From positions 1 to 64,000 of the forward strand of contig CAJNDS010000183.1 of assembly GCA_905221605.1 (NCBI GenBank): a stretch of DNA of 64,000 nt. The letters are read 5' to 3'. Shown here in pieces: positions 55,600-64,000 of this stretch; the first letter of the stretch is position 1, and each line of letters starts with the position of its first letter. Under the pieces are notes generated by a model. It did no database searches. It saw nothing but the letters and a program-made list of their open reading frames with translations, and was not told the DNA's origin. Both the position numbers and the translations under genes were made by a program. This DNA comes from Symbiodinium natans. Its lineage: Eukaryota; Sar; Dinophyceae; Suessiales; Symbiodiniaceae.

Positions 55600-55807
55600 C
55601 TGCGGACATGACAAACCTCAGCAGTTCCCAGCGACAAGGGAGTTCACACAGGACAATGCCGCTTAACCAACCCCTGTAGGGTTCAGGATCTCTTGTTGGG
55701 TTTGGGGTCCTTAATAGGGAAAAAAAGAGTACCCCTAATGTAATTTCTATTGAAGACTGTTAGTACAAGGGGGAACATCCCAAGCTGTGACCCGAAGCAA
55801 GCCCCCC

Positions 55808-55892
55808 TTTTTCGGGACACGCCGCTAGCGAAAGCACGAGGCCGACGACCAGGCCGACAATGACCTCGGCTCCATCCACTGTTGTATCCACA
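55808..55892 (-). CDS. Possible transporter N-terminal TM1 exon
   Basis: Acceptor ACTTAG|T, then VDTTVDGAEVIVGLVVGLVL and SLAACPEKG, one predicted membrane helix. It could be TM1 of the SLC1-type transporter that starts downstream on the same strand, but no family-specific motif is present and the splice connection was not established. The 3' end is approximate. Confidence 0.4.
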
Positions 55893-56462
55893 CTAAGTTG
55901 TGGGAGCCTGTTGTTTGCTATCTGCTTCTGAAAGGGGATATTTTGTTTTGGGTCTAGGGTTTAGGTTTTAGGGTTTAGGGCTTAGGGTTCAAAAAACCAA
56001 GAGGGCAAATTACATCATACTCCGGCATGCTCCCGCACGTTGCGAGCTATCTTGGAACCACCCTAAACCCTTAACCCTTAACCCTTAACCCTTAACCCTT
56101 ATAACCCTAAACCCTAAACCCTAAACCCTTATAACCCTAAACCCTAAACCCTTACCCCTTAACCCTTTTAACCCTAAACCCTGAACCCCAGGGGTTAGCG
56201 AGGCACAAGTCTTGCTCTGACGGAAGGCAGCTCTTCATTACCTGACATCTGGGGGGTTACGAAGAGGAGAGAGCCCTAATATCGACCCCAACTAGCAGGA
56301 TTCTCTGTAACAAGGCTTGGTAAGGAGCCCATTGAGGTACCCCTAATATTGCAAAGCCCCATATTGCTCAGAGGCTAGGAAGGGTTGAGGAGTCAGGGTA
56401 CCGACATTCCGCGACATGATTATGGACAGACTCCAATAGTTTTTGCCCGCGTGCGTGGTGAC

Positions 56463-56550
56463 TAAACCCTAAACCCTAAACCCTAAACCCTAAACCCTAA
56501 ACCCTAAACCCTAAACCCTAAACCCTAAACCCTAAACCCTAAACCCTAAA
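56463..56550. repeat. Interstitial telomere-like array, CCCTAAA
   Basis: About twelve perfect units. Confidence 0.95.
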
Positions 56551-56712
56551 GGTGGTCCAAGAAGCTCCAAGCAGCACGCGCAGAGCCTCGTTGTGTTGGA
56601 AGCGGCAAGGCAATGGGCACGGCGCAGCCTTTCGCGGCTCCTGAGCTTCTTTTAGGGTTTAGGGTTTAGGGTTTAGGGTTCAGGGTTCAGGGTTTAGGGT
56701 TTAGGGTGCAAG

Positions 56713-56895
56713 AGCATGGAGTGGGGGGAGAGAGGAGAACCTGGGGCGCCTTTTACCACACTGAAGGATTTATCGACCGAATGTCCTCCTACAGCGCACT
56801 TTCTTTCGCTGCCTCACCACCTCGCTCCACCTGTCCACTCTGCAGCCAACCCCCTCTCGAGTGGAGTGAGGAGCGGAACATTTGCTTCACAGGAG
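56713..56895 (+). CDS. Candidate exon with consensus donor
   Basis: Plus frame reads TWGAFYHTEGFIDRMSSYSA then a CPLC pair, and closes with GGAG|GTGAGT, the best GT donor in this part. The acceptor is probably GTGCAAG just after a telomere-like array. A second plus frame and a minus frame are also open, so strand is not certain. Confidence 0.38.
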
Positions 56896-57468
56896 GTGAG
56901 TGATGAGGACAAGAAGAGCTGCTTGGGGGCCTCGGTACCCCTTCCTGCTCTCGTACCCATGTGTTTATGCTTCTCGGCCTTCTGAACCCATCACGGTGCA
57001 TCACGCTGCACATGATCTTCGGCCTAGGCCTCTGAGTTGGGGCTTGCGTAGTCTGGAAGGTGATGGTGCAAGCAGAATAGTCTGGCAGTGGAAGCCCTCC
57101 CATCGCGCAAATTCCACAAGCCCTTAACCTCAACCCCCTAGCAATTCATCCGGAGGCCTCCGGCATCTCTGCTGGGCACTCTTGGCCAGCAGCCGCCATG
57201 GCTAGGAAGCTCGAAAGCGAAGAGGAATTAAAATGACAGCACACAACGGCCGCTTTTTTGGGCACAGATTCTGGGGTACAAAGCCATGGTGCCAAGCCAC
57301 CGTTGGTTCCTCCACAGAACAAGCTCACTCTATTTATACATATACATATATATATATATACATATGTATATATATATATATACGGGAGTTTCATATGTAT
57401 ACATATATATACACCTGAATCTGGGCCAATCACCTCTGCAATGTTGCGATTTGCAGCTTTTCATGTGC

Positions 57469-57738
57469 ATGTTGAGTGACACTCACCACCCCTCCAAGCT
57501 TCATCTGCACGGGCCAAGCAAACCCAGATTCCCAACCCGCACTAGGCACACTCAAACAAAATGTGTCAAAGAGCCATCACAACATGGCATCAAACACTGC
57601 ATTGGTTCTACATGCAAGAACCCCGACTATGCGGGCCTGGCTTGCATGCCTGCTGCCCTGGGGTTCGAAAACGCAGATTACGGCGTCAAAGCTATGCTTG
57701 TGAACGTTTTGACCCTCCTTTTCACACTTAGAGTCTAA
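57469..57738 (+). CDS. Candidate terminal exon, cysteine-containing
   Basis: Plus frame includes KHCIGSTCKNPDYAGLACMP and LVNVLTLLFTL, ending in TAA. Not recognised. The segment follows an AT/TA microsatellite and both strands are open, so this is only a coding-potential call. Confidence 0.33.
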   Translation: MLSDTHHPSKLHLHGPSKPRFPTRTRHTQTKCVKEPSQHGIKHCIGSTCKNPDYAGLACMPAALGFENADYGVKAMLVNVLTLLFTLRV

Positions 57739-58252
57739 CGAGTGCAAGCTGATTGCAAGTTGAAACACACAAAACCTTCCAACCTAGGGTCTCAAATTTT
57801 GATCTGGGCGCTCTAGATCAGAAAAACTCCAGTCTGAGCTGCTGGCAGGTCTGAAGGCCTCTAAGACCTGCCCAGGGCCCGGCGCTGCAACAGAGGTTCT
57901 CACGCTCTTGGGAGGCTTCCATGCACCGTAGATTTCCAGTCCCTTCCAACCGAACGAAGTGCGGGCCACACCAACCCTAAACCTTAAGCCCTAAACCCGA
58001 AACCCTAAACCCTAAACCCCAAACAGGGCCTCCGGCGGGCTCTGGGAAGGCGCCATCGGCTCTGGAAGTGGGCTGCCTGACGACCCCGAAACCCTAAACC
58101 CTAAACCCTAGACCCCGAAACCCGACACCCCAAAATGGGGGGGGCCCTCTCGGGCAGGAGACTGCCAGGATTTCTGACAGGTTGCCTGCGCTTCTAGAGC
58201 TCATATGGTGCATCTTCTGAAAAAATACGGGACAACATCTTCCAGTACTATC

Positions 58253-58353
58253 CCGGGATGTTCCCCTTATACTTAACAGCTCCGTAATCGGGATATAAAA
58301 ATAAAGGGCCGTACTATAATCCCTATGTCAGTATAAGGGGGAACATGCCAAAG
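58253..58353. mobile_element. MITE family A copy
   Basis: GGGATGTTCCCCTTATACT ... AGTATAAGGGGGAACAT arms around a diverged centre. Confidence 0.78.
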
Positions 58354-58527
58354 TATCCCCTTGCAAGATCCCGAAAATGAAGATGTGGACAAACTACTCA
58401 AAGTCCCCATTCAAATTGAGTACTCTTCACTAGGCCCCCCTATGTTACAGCCGGTCCGGTCATTTTACAAAAAACAGGAGCTTCTCGCCCACACCTCTCA
58501 AAACATCCACAGAGCCTGAATTCTAAG

Positions 58528-58627
58528 GGCAGTTGCATGGGCCCTTAATATGGTCCCTAACCTCCTGGGGTATACAAGGGGTACCCTTTTAAGGGCCCAT
58601 ACTAAGGGACCATGAAACTACCCTTAG
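58528..58627. mobile_element. MITE family G relative
   Basis: CTAAGGGCAGTTGCATGGGCCC ... GGGACCATGAAACTACCCTTAG with paired GGGCCCTTAATATGGTCCCT arms. Confidence 0.72.
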
Positions 58628-58876
58628 ATGAATCAAGAAACCTAGAAGAACTAGCAACATGTCAGCGCTGCGGGGCCCTAAACCCTGAACCCCAAACCCT
58701 AAACCCCAAACCCTAAACCCCAAACCGTAAACCTTGAAACCCTAAACCCTACAGTCCATTCCTCCTAAACATCGGCCTGGCATGGCGTGGGAGCCAAGGG
58801 GCCTCCGCACCTCCTTGCAGAGCAGCTTCAGACGCTCTGACTTCTGGGGGAGCTCGAGCTTCAACACGAAATTCAG

Positions 58877-58968
58877 GTTCAGGGTTTAGGGTTTAGGGTT
58901 TAGGGTTTAGGGTTTAGGGTTTAGGGTTTAGGGTTTAGGGTTTAGGGTTTAGGGTTTAGGGCTGAGGG
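58877..58968. repeat. Interstitial telomere-like array, TTTAGGG
   Basis: About twelve perfect units, 120 bp before an intact MITE. Confidence 0.95.
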
Positions 58969-59092
58969 TTGCCTTCAACCCTAGTAACCCTAAAGTTTAG
59001 GGGTTCATAGAAGCCCTAAGCCCCAAGACCCTAAGCCCTTGTTCCCCTCAAGGGCTTACGGAAGCTTAGGGCCTGAACCCTGAACCCTGCAC

Positions 59093-59193
59093 TTGGGATG
59101 TTCCCCCTTATACTAACAGTCCTGAATAGGGATTCTAATAGGGGGTACTATAATCCCTATTAAGGACTGTTAGTCTAAGGGGGAACATCCCAA
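59093..59193. mobile_element. MITE family A, most intact copy
   Basis: 101 bp with about 42-bp terminal inverted repeats (start TTGGGATGTTCCCCCTTA, end TAAGGGGGAACATCCCAA), only about two mismatches, and a GGGGGTACTA spacer. Non-autonomous, no coding capacity. Transcribed, it would fold into one long hairpin. Confidence 0.9.
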
Positions 59194-59469
59194 CCCTAAA
59201 CCTGAAACCCATAAGCCCCTTGGTCGAGTCCATGGTTCTGAACACGGTTTGGGGTTTAGGGTTTAGGGTTTAGGGTTTAGGGTTTAGGGTTTAGGGGGGG
59301 TCGCGGGGGGGGGGGGGGGGGGCTGGCTGCCAACTCGAGCTGTGTGGCTCCCGTGGGCTAAACGGGTGTGCCTAGTTGTCTACTTGGAGGTTCCAATGTG
59401 TAGTTGTAGGTAGGGCTTGGGGTTTAGGGTTTCTAGGGTATATGTGGGTTTTGGGTTTAGGGTTTAGGG

Positions 59470-59611
59470 CTGTTCTTGGAGGTTCATGGGTAGTTGCAGG
59501 TACGGTCATAAGTACCGCAGGTAAGGCTAGAACCAGTTGCGATGCTAGTTGCCTTACTTATAACCACTTACAACTACCCATGAATACCTGAATACCTACG
59601 AACCTCCAAGT
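59470..59611. mobile_element. MITE family B copy, diverged
   Basis: CTTGGAGGTTCATGGGTAG ... CCTACGAACCTCCAAG, with a second left end at 59381 just before a TTTAGGG run. Confidence 0.7.
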
Positions 59612-59786
59612 GCGTACTGGATGCTGCTCATATGTATATGAAACCGTGTGTAACAACCGCCAAGTATGTATCTGGATGCTACTCATATGTATATAAGGCC
59701 GTGCGGAACAACAATAACGTGTATATGCAGATGCGAGCACCTCCATTGTATACGGCCACTGTAAAAACATAGGACAGCGCCGTGGC

Positions 59787-59926
59787 TTAAAGCCTGCGCG
59801 ACCACAAGTCTGCATGATTCCCGGTTGGAACATGCCGCCCCTCCTCCAGCATGTCAGGAACTCCATTGCGATCGGCGTCGATGCCAGTGTAGAGGATGTC
59901 GGCTTTGCCTGCAGGGGTCCGGAGGA
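59787..59926 (-). CDS. Terminal exon with a canonical EF-hand loop
   Basis: After CACCAAG the minus frame reads VLRTPAGKADILYTGIDADR NGVPDMLEEG and ends in TAA at 59787-59789. The 12-residue loop DADRNGVPDMLE has D1, D3, N5, G6, hydrophobic 7, D9 and E12, a complete calcium-binding EF-hand loop. The Pro at position 8 is found in the related DxDxNGxPD repeats. The rest of the gene was not found; a competing minus frame is also open here, so the call rests on the motif. Confidence 0.5.
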
Positions 59927-60238
59927 CTTGGTGGATGCGACCGCGGGAACCGAAGCGGTACCCCCCAACCCGCCCCTAAACCCTAAACCCCAAAACACCC
60001 TTGAAGCCGCCCACAAACCCAAAAAAGTAAGCAACCCCCTGACAATTCCGAATCTCAACCCAGAAGTCATGGCTCTGAATAAGCTGCGCTGCTCACCTCT
60101 CGTCGACTGCAGACTGCTCTCCTGCCATCGAAACTGTCCAGGGCCTCGAGTTTAGGGTTTAGGGCACAGCCCGCCTCTCCGTGCATCTGGCAGCATGGCC
60201 TGGGGGTACTCCAAAAGCGGAAACGACACAAAAGCGAC

Positions 60239-60433
60239 ATGACATACCGGGTGGGGTTGCTCCAACATGGACCATCTGTTCACAACTCCCCTACTGCTGA
60301 CACACCAACATCAGCGACGCGCATGTTGCAGGATTGCTATCTGCCCATGACCGTCAAATTCCATAGCCAGTACATGACGAAGGCGTCCCGTCACATTCCC
60401 ATGGTGAACTACAACGAGGAGTCGTCGGCTTAG
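60239..60433 (+). CDS. Small open frame with little antisense coding potential
   Basis: 64 codons from ATG to TAG, ending VNYNEESSA. Unlike most of the window, the opposite strand is broken by stops here, which favours the plus strand. Contains KFHSQYMTKASRHIPM; no family recognised. It may be a terminal exon, since no acceptor or promoter could be fixed. Confidence 0.4.
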   Translation: MTYRVGLLQHGPSVHNSPTADTPTSATRMLQDCYLPMTVKFHSQYMTKASRHIPMVNYNEESSA

Positions 60434-60858
60434 ATAATTCGATGTTCAACAAACACAAAGAGAGACGTCTGCACGGCTGAAGCACGCACACTGTAGCAAT
60501 GTGCGGTCAGCCGTCACTGCCCGGTCATCTTCAAAATACATGCTGTCGGAAACCTCAGCCCTAATTCTGAAGAATAGAAACAAAGCTAAAGGGTCCAAGT
60601 TCTGAAAAAAATAATGTATATAGTATGTGTATATATATATATATACTAAAAGCCGCAGCTCCCGCAAAGAAAGGCACGGCCCCTACGGAAATGGGCAGGC
60701 TCTGGGTTGCAAGGTCTTTACGGTTTGGGTGCTGAGGGTGAAGACCCAAAACCCAAAACCCTAAACCCTGCACCCTAAACCCTAAACCCAAAAAACCTAA
60801 ACCCCAAACCCCAAACCCCAAACCCCAAACCCTAAACCCGAAACCCTAAACCCTAAAC

Positions 60859-61684
60859 CCTGAACATAACGGGCGGCCTCCGACTCCGAAGCCGGTAGTG
60901 TCGATGCCTGGCCTGCGACGACGTCCCAGACCCCAAATAACGGGCCTGGGGTTTAGGGTTTAGGGTTTAGGGTTGAGGGTTTAGGGTTTAGGGTTTAGGG
61001 TTTAGGGTTTAGGCGGCTGAGGTTTCAGACTTTAGGGTTTAGGGAGTTTAGGGAGATCAGGGAGTTGAGGGAGTTCAGGGTTTAGGGTTTAGGGAGTTTA
61101 GGGTTCAGGGTACAGACTTTAGGGTTCAGACTTTCGGGTTTAGGGAGTTTAGGGAGTTCAGGGAGCTTGGGGAGTTTAGGGAGTTTAGGGAGTTTAGGGT
61201 TTAGGAAATTTAGGGGGCTTAGGGCTTAGGGCTTAGGGTTTTGGGTTTTGGGCGCATAGGGTTCAGACTGTAGGGTTTAGGGAGTTAAGGGTTTCGGGTG
61301 TTTAGGGAGTTTAGATTAATTGAAATGATGTATTACTATGAGTGACTATAATGGTATAAGAGTATAAGAGTCAGTGAATCCCTGCGAAATTATTTACCTG
61401 CCGTGTCGATGCCATCGTACTGCTTCATGAACAGAGACAGCGGTTCAATGTTCGAGAGAAGTCCCGAGGCACCCTGCAATGTGTCAAAACCACGGGGCTG
61501 GAGCCAACCCAAGGTTTAGGGTTTAGGGTTTAGGGTTTAGGGTTTAGGGAGTAGGGTTTAGGGTTTAGGGTTTAGGGAAGCCTCAATCTTATCTAGTCTA
61601 ATGAAACGGATGTCACCGCCTGCGAGAATCCGCCCATCAGACAATGGCTTCGTGATTGGTAGCCTTGGCACGGAATATGGCATG
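60859..61684 (-). CDS. Unidentified spliced gene, three phase-consistent exons
   Basis: Minus-strand exons 61582-61684, 61398-61473 and 60859-60912. The first begins after CGTCAG|C and reads MPYSVPRLPITKPLSDGRIL then AGGDIRFIRLDKIE. The second reads GASGLLSNIEPLSLFMKQYD GIDTA. The third reads QASTLPASESEAARYVQ and runs into a telomere-like array. Splice ends are GAG|GCTTCC (GC donor) to TTGCAG|GGT, then GCAG|GTAAAT to GTCGCAG|GC. Phases 0 and 1 match. Both introns (61474-61581 and 60913-61397) are largely TTTAGGG-type repeat. No domain recognised; either end of the gene is missing. Confidence 0.5.
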
Positions 61685-61936
61685 CTGACGTAGGACTGTG
61701 ATGTTATTTCTAGGGCGTCTTTCGTGGGGAAGTGGGGATTTGTTGAACAACTGTCTCCACAGTTGGTAGTTGCAAGTCTTGTACCGCGACAAGACGGTTA
61801 CTTTAAAGGGGACCATCCAGGATCGCCTTGAACCCCAAAATGCCATGCTGTAGTGGCCCCCGAAAAAAAAGGCTTTCGCTAAGCGCCAAGCCCTAACCCC
61901 AAAATCCTGCCCTGAAACCACATACCAGTACATCCC

Positions 61937-62036
61937 TCCCTAAACCCTAAACCCTAAACCCTAAACCCTAAACCCTAAACCCTAAACCCTAAACCCTAAA
62001 CCCTAAACCCTAAACCCTAAACCCTAAACCCTAAAA
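61937..62036. repeat. Interstitial telomere-like array, CCCTAAA
   Basis: Fourteen perfect units. Confidence 0.95.
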
Positions 62037-62496
62037 CCAGACAGGCCCCACAGCTCGGTCTGCACTTTCGGCTCTGCTGGGTTCGGGGTTTCGTGCTTTT
62101 AACGGCTTGGGATTCAGGATGGTTCAGGCCCGCCGACGGAAGTGCCAGTCGAATTCTGAGCTTCTGGACACCACGTCTAGGTTGCTTACGGTTCAACACT
62201 TCTAAGAGGGCTTAGGATGTCGGGTTTGGGGCTACGGCCTACTATGTAAGCCTACAGATCCTCAAGCCCTCAAGCGAGTACCGCCTTAAGCAGCGCACGG
62301 GGCTGGCGACGACATGGCCGGCGAGAAGCCGTTGACTGCTCCAAATGCATCTGCACAGATCCGAAACCCTAAACCCTAGTCACTATTGTCATCTGAGGCA
62401 CAGTAGCCCAAGGGCCGGGTGAACACAACCCAAAATACTCGACATTCCCGTGGCAGCTCAAGCATGGGACCACAGACATTTAGTATACCTTGCTGC

Positions 62497-62644
62497 CCAA
62501 CATACCCATTCTCAATATAGGGTCATTTCCCTATATAGTCGTACCCTTTTCTACGCCTACAACCCCCCCGCCAACATACCCATTCTCAATATAGGGTCAT
62601 TTCCCTATATAGTCGTACCCTTTTCTACAACCCCCCCCCCCCCC
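62497..62644. repeat. 74-bp tandem duplication
   Basis: CCAACATACCCATTCTCAATA... repeats with period 74; each copy includes an inverted pair around ATATAGGGTCATTTCCCTATAT. Confidence 0.88.
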
Positions 62645-62861
62645 CCCCCCCGCCCCGAAGCCCCAATACTATACTCCTTATTTGGGAACCCCCACAAACA
62701 GGTACACCAAGCTGGATCCGGCACACCCTAACCCTGGGCAAGCGAGGAAGCTCGTGGGCCCTCATAGCTAGGGTCAGAAGTAGGGCTACTCTATCTATAT
62801 GTGTATATATATATATGATTCAGCCCCGGCGGGCCCCCCCCCCCTCCCCCCTACCCCCCCC

Positions 62862-63275
62862 CCCCTGTGGTGTGGTTGGGGGTTGGTTTTAGGGTTTTAG
62901 GGTTTAGGGTTTAGGGTTTAGGGTTTTAGGGTTTTAGGGTTTTAGGGTTTAGGGTTTAGGGTTTAGGGTTTTAGGGTTTTAGGGTTTTAGGGTTTAGGGT
63001 TTAGGGTTTACGGTTTAGGGTTTTAGGGTTTAGGGTTTAGGGTTTAGGGTTTAGGGTTTTCCCCGCGGATGGGGTACTAAGATGATCCCCCCCCCCCCTG
63101 TGGTGTGGTTGGGGGTTGGTTTTAGGGTTAGGGTTTAGGGTTCAGGGTTTTAGGGTTTAGGGTTTAAGGTTTAAGACTTAAGGTTTAGGGTTTAGGGTTA
63201 GGGTTTAGGTTTTAGGGTTTAGGGTTTAGGGTTTAGGGTTTGGGGGTTTAGGGTTTAGGGTTTAGGGTTTAGGGA
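62862..63275. repeat. Duplicated block: C-run, TGTGGTGTGG motif and telomere-like array
   Basis: The segment of C-run + CTGTGGTGTGGTTGGGGG + TTGGTTTTAGGGTT occurs at about 62.86 and again at about 63.09 kb, each time followed by TTTAGGG/TTTTAGGG repeat. This is a direct duplication of an array together with its left flank. Confidence 0.88.
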
Positions 63276-63350
63276 CCGTAGAGTAGACTTGGGGGGGGGG
63301 GGGGCCCAGGACGCTCGACGCTGAACCATATATATAAGTAGATATGTATA

Positions 63351-63383
<33 letters not shown>

Positions 63384-64000
63384 CTTGTAACTGCACGATT
63401 CTGTTTTGGGGTACGTATAACCCTTAAACCCTAACTTCACCAACCCTAAACCCCAAACCCTCAACCCTCAACCCTCAACCCTAAACCCTACACCCTAAAC
63501 CTCCGAAAATTGGCGCGGTAACAGGCCTGGGGAGGTGCAAGGGTGCAGTGCCGCGTCGTGCCGCGAGGCCTTCGGGGAGCCCATCATTATGGAGCACCGG
63601 GGGGTGGTTTTAGGATATAGGGTTTTTGGGTTTTAGGGTTTAGGGTGTAGGGTTTTATGGTTTAGGGTTTCGGGGGTTTAGGGTTTAGGGTCTAGGGTTG
63701 AAGGGTTTAGGGTTAGGGTTTAGGGTTTTGGGCTTCTGGGTGTAGGGTTTAGGGTTTTTGGAAGGTTTAGAGGGTGCAGGGCCTTTGGCGTCTGTTTATA
63801 AGGCTAAGGACCGAGGGTGGATGCTCACTCTTTCTTGGGGCTTTCCTAGGTGCAATAGGGCTGCGCATGCCTGGGGAGTAGTGCAGCAACCGCGCCAACA
63901 GCGTTGAATAAACAAGCAGATGCAACCAGCAGCTCAGCTCCAAAGCAAACAGAGTGGCGAGATGCCATAACCGAACAAAGCCCTGAAGCCCCAGGTGTTG

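Larger units (their letters stand above)
61685..64000. other. 3' end of window, repeats and unassigned pieces
   Basis: Open minus frame 61.69-61.93 kb upstream of the 61.58-kb exon, a perfect telomere-like array (61.94-62.04 kb), a 74-bp tandem duplication (62.5-62.64 kb), GGGTTTTA/GGGTTTA arrays (62.88-63.06 and 63.12-63.28 kb) and an AT microsatellite (63.33-63.38 kb). At 63.83-63.85 kb a pyrimidine-rich plus-strand acceptor (TTTCTTGGGGCTTTCCTAG) is followed by a short frame to TGA and an AATAAA, possibly the end of a plus-strand gene. Confidence 0.4.

Overview
This window looks like nuclear DNA of an alga-like protist, most probably a dinoflagellate. The evidence is indirect. TTTAGGG (Arabidopsis-type telomere) repeats are scattered in both orientations across all 64 kb. 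The recognisable genes are cut into very short exons (29 to 126 nt) separated by long introns. About a third of the introns whose ends I could fix by reading-frame phase begin with GC instead of GT, usually as AG|GC...AG|G. GC donors at that frequency are a known dinoflagellate trait and rare in plants. No spliced-leader relic, rRNA, tRNA or bacterial-type gene was seen. A plant, green alga or other alveolate cannot be excluded.

Two genes can be assembled exon by exon, because conserved family motifs appear in the right order and splice phases join. (1) A minus-strand FAD-dependent aromatic-ring-hydroxylase-type monooxygenase runs from about 22.03 kb (GxGxxG start of the FAD fold) to 1.85 kb (stop codon), with at least 19 exons and a predicted C-terminal membrane anchor. 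(2) A minus-strand SLC1/DAACS-type cation-coupled dicarboxylate or amino-acid transporter runs from about 54.2 kb (possibly 55.9 kb) to about 42.5 kb. It carries the serine-rich HP1 loop, the NMDGT motif and the RTxxNVxGD motif on separate exons. Three smaller spliced units are supported by phase or motif but not identified: a plus-strand gene at 26.9-27.9 kb, a minus-strand gene at 60.9-61.7 kb, and a minus-strand terminal exon with a perfect EF-hand loop at 59.8-59.9 kb.

Layout: 1-22 kb monooxygenase gene (minus); 22-28 kb change of strand with plus-strand coding exons; 28-42 kb repeats plus many short open segments whose strand I cannot settle; 42-56 kb transporter gene (minus); 54.3-54.7 kb CA-rich microsatellite; 56-64 kb mixed small exons and repeats. 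Between the exons lie telomere-like arrays, at least nine families of short non-autonomous inverted-repeat elements (MITE-like, roughly 60-160 bp), AT/CA microsatellites and long C/G homopolymers. Telomere-like repeats lie inside introns of both assembled genes, sometimes make up most of an intron, and sometimes sit inside or against a MITE.

Nearly every single-copy stretch between arrays is open on both strands, so an isolated open frame means little here. Confident calls rest on family motifs and splice-phase agreement. Exon ends are inferred by eye and need transcript data.
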